This document shows positions 63,794-64,000 of a DNA stretch of 64,000 bases, piece after piece (position 1 is the first letter of the stretch; each line of letters starts with the position of its first letter). The translations under genes and the position numbers were made by a program. The stretch is taken from NCBI GenBank assembly GCA_040954595.2, contig CM082591.2:124001-188000 (forward strand), in the 5' to 3' direction. The notes under the pieces were generated by a model, which did no database searches, was not told the DNA's origin, and saw only the letters and a program-made list of their open reading frames with translations. The stretch is from Balanoglossus misakiensis (lineage: Eukaryota; Hemichordata).

Positions 63794-64000
63794 CTTGAAT
63801 GAATAATGTCAAAGTTGCAATGACAAGTTTGCGAACTGTGTCAATTTGATTCAATGGCAAAAGTTTTCAGCAAAGAATGGGAAATCAGAACCAGTCATTT
63901 TTTTAATTGAAGCTGAGCATGTAATTTTTAGGTTATACACCAGGGCTCGGCCACTCAAAAGAAGACTGCATTAAATAACGTGAGTAAGATGTGACATCAC

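Noticed and set aside
1-64000. tRNA, rRNA, CRISPR arrays and bacterial-type signals
   Set aside because: No tRNA A/B-box pair with a foldable cloverleaf, no rRNA-like block and no spaced repeats were seen; the sequence is eukaryotic in character.

Overview
The window looks like AT-rich, intron-rich nuclear DNA of a marine invertebrate animal. There is no operon structure; coding sequence sits in short exons with GT-AG boundaries and AATAAA signals. The gene content (amidated neuropeptide precursors, a membrane cholinesterase-like protein) suits a bilaterian. A hemichordate or other invertebrate deuterostome is my guess from overall character, not proven by any single feature. Most of the 64 kb has no recognisable coding sequence.

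Four genes can be assembled with consistent splice phases. (1) About 15.7-22.8 kb, plus strand: an unrecognised gene whose middle is a run of micro-exons of 6, 9, 3, 9, 12 and 12 nt, all phase 0, followed by exons of 36, 100 and 116 coding nt. (2) 23.9-25.1 kb, minus strand: a 200-residue neuropeptide precursor with a signal peptide and six 13-residue repeats ending in GKR, giving peptides of the type LRPNNGGSLF-amide. It has a TATA box and a noncoding first exon. (3) 26.7-27.1 kb, minus strand: an 87-residue, two-exon neuropeptide precursor that should release ARGPGPAFGI-amide directly after the signal peptide and has a C-terminal part with a Cys pair. (4) 39.0-42.5 kb, minus strand: an eight-exon, 572-residue type II membrane protein with an extracellular cholinesterase-like domain, in which the nucleophile serine is replaced by glycine (GHGSG), as in cholinesterase-like adhesion molecules such as neuroligin and neurotactin.

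Layout: 1-15.7 kb is gene-poor and contains a 143-bp near-perfect foldback element. At 15.7-27.1 kb lie the micro-exon gene and, tail-to-tail with it, the two neuropeptide genes. At 27-39 kb is mainly noncoding sequence with a minus-strand TATA promoter and noncoding exon at 32.8 kb. At 39-43.2 kb is the cholinesterase-like gene. At 43-64 kb is mostly noncoding sequence with several promoter plus first-exon candidates (50.9 kb plus, 52.9 kb minus, 57.3 kb plus, 60.7 kb plus) and a possible last exon at 63.2-63.4 kb minus. The palindrome TACCGGTA occurs 14 times across the window, far above chance.

The two adjacent peptide precursors would enter the secretory pathway and be cut at dibasic sites and amidated. 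The cholinesterase-like protein would sit at the cell surface. A nervous-system theme is possible but is inference.
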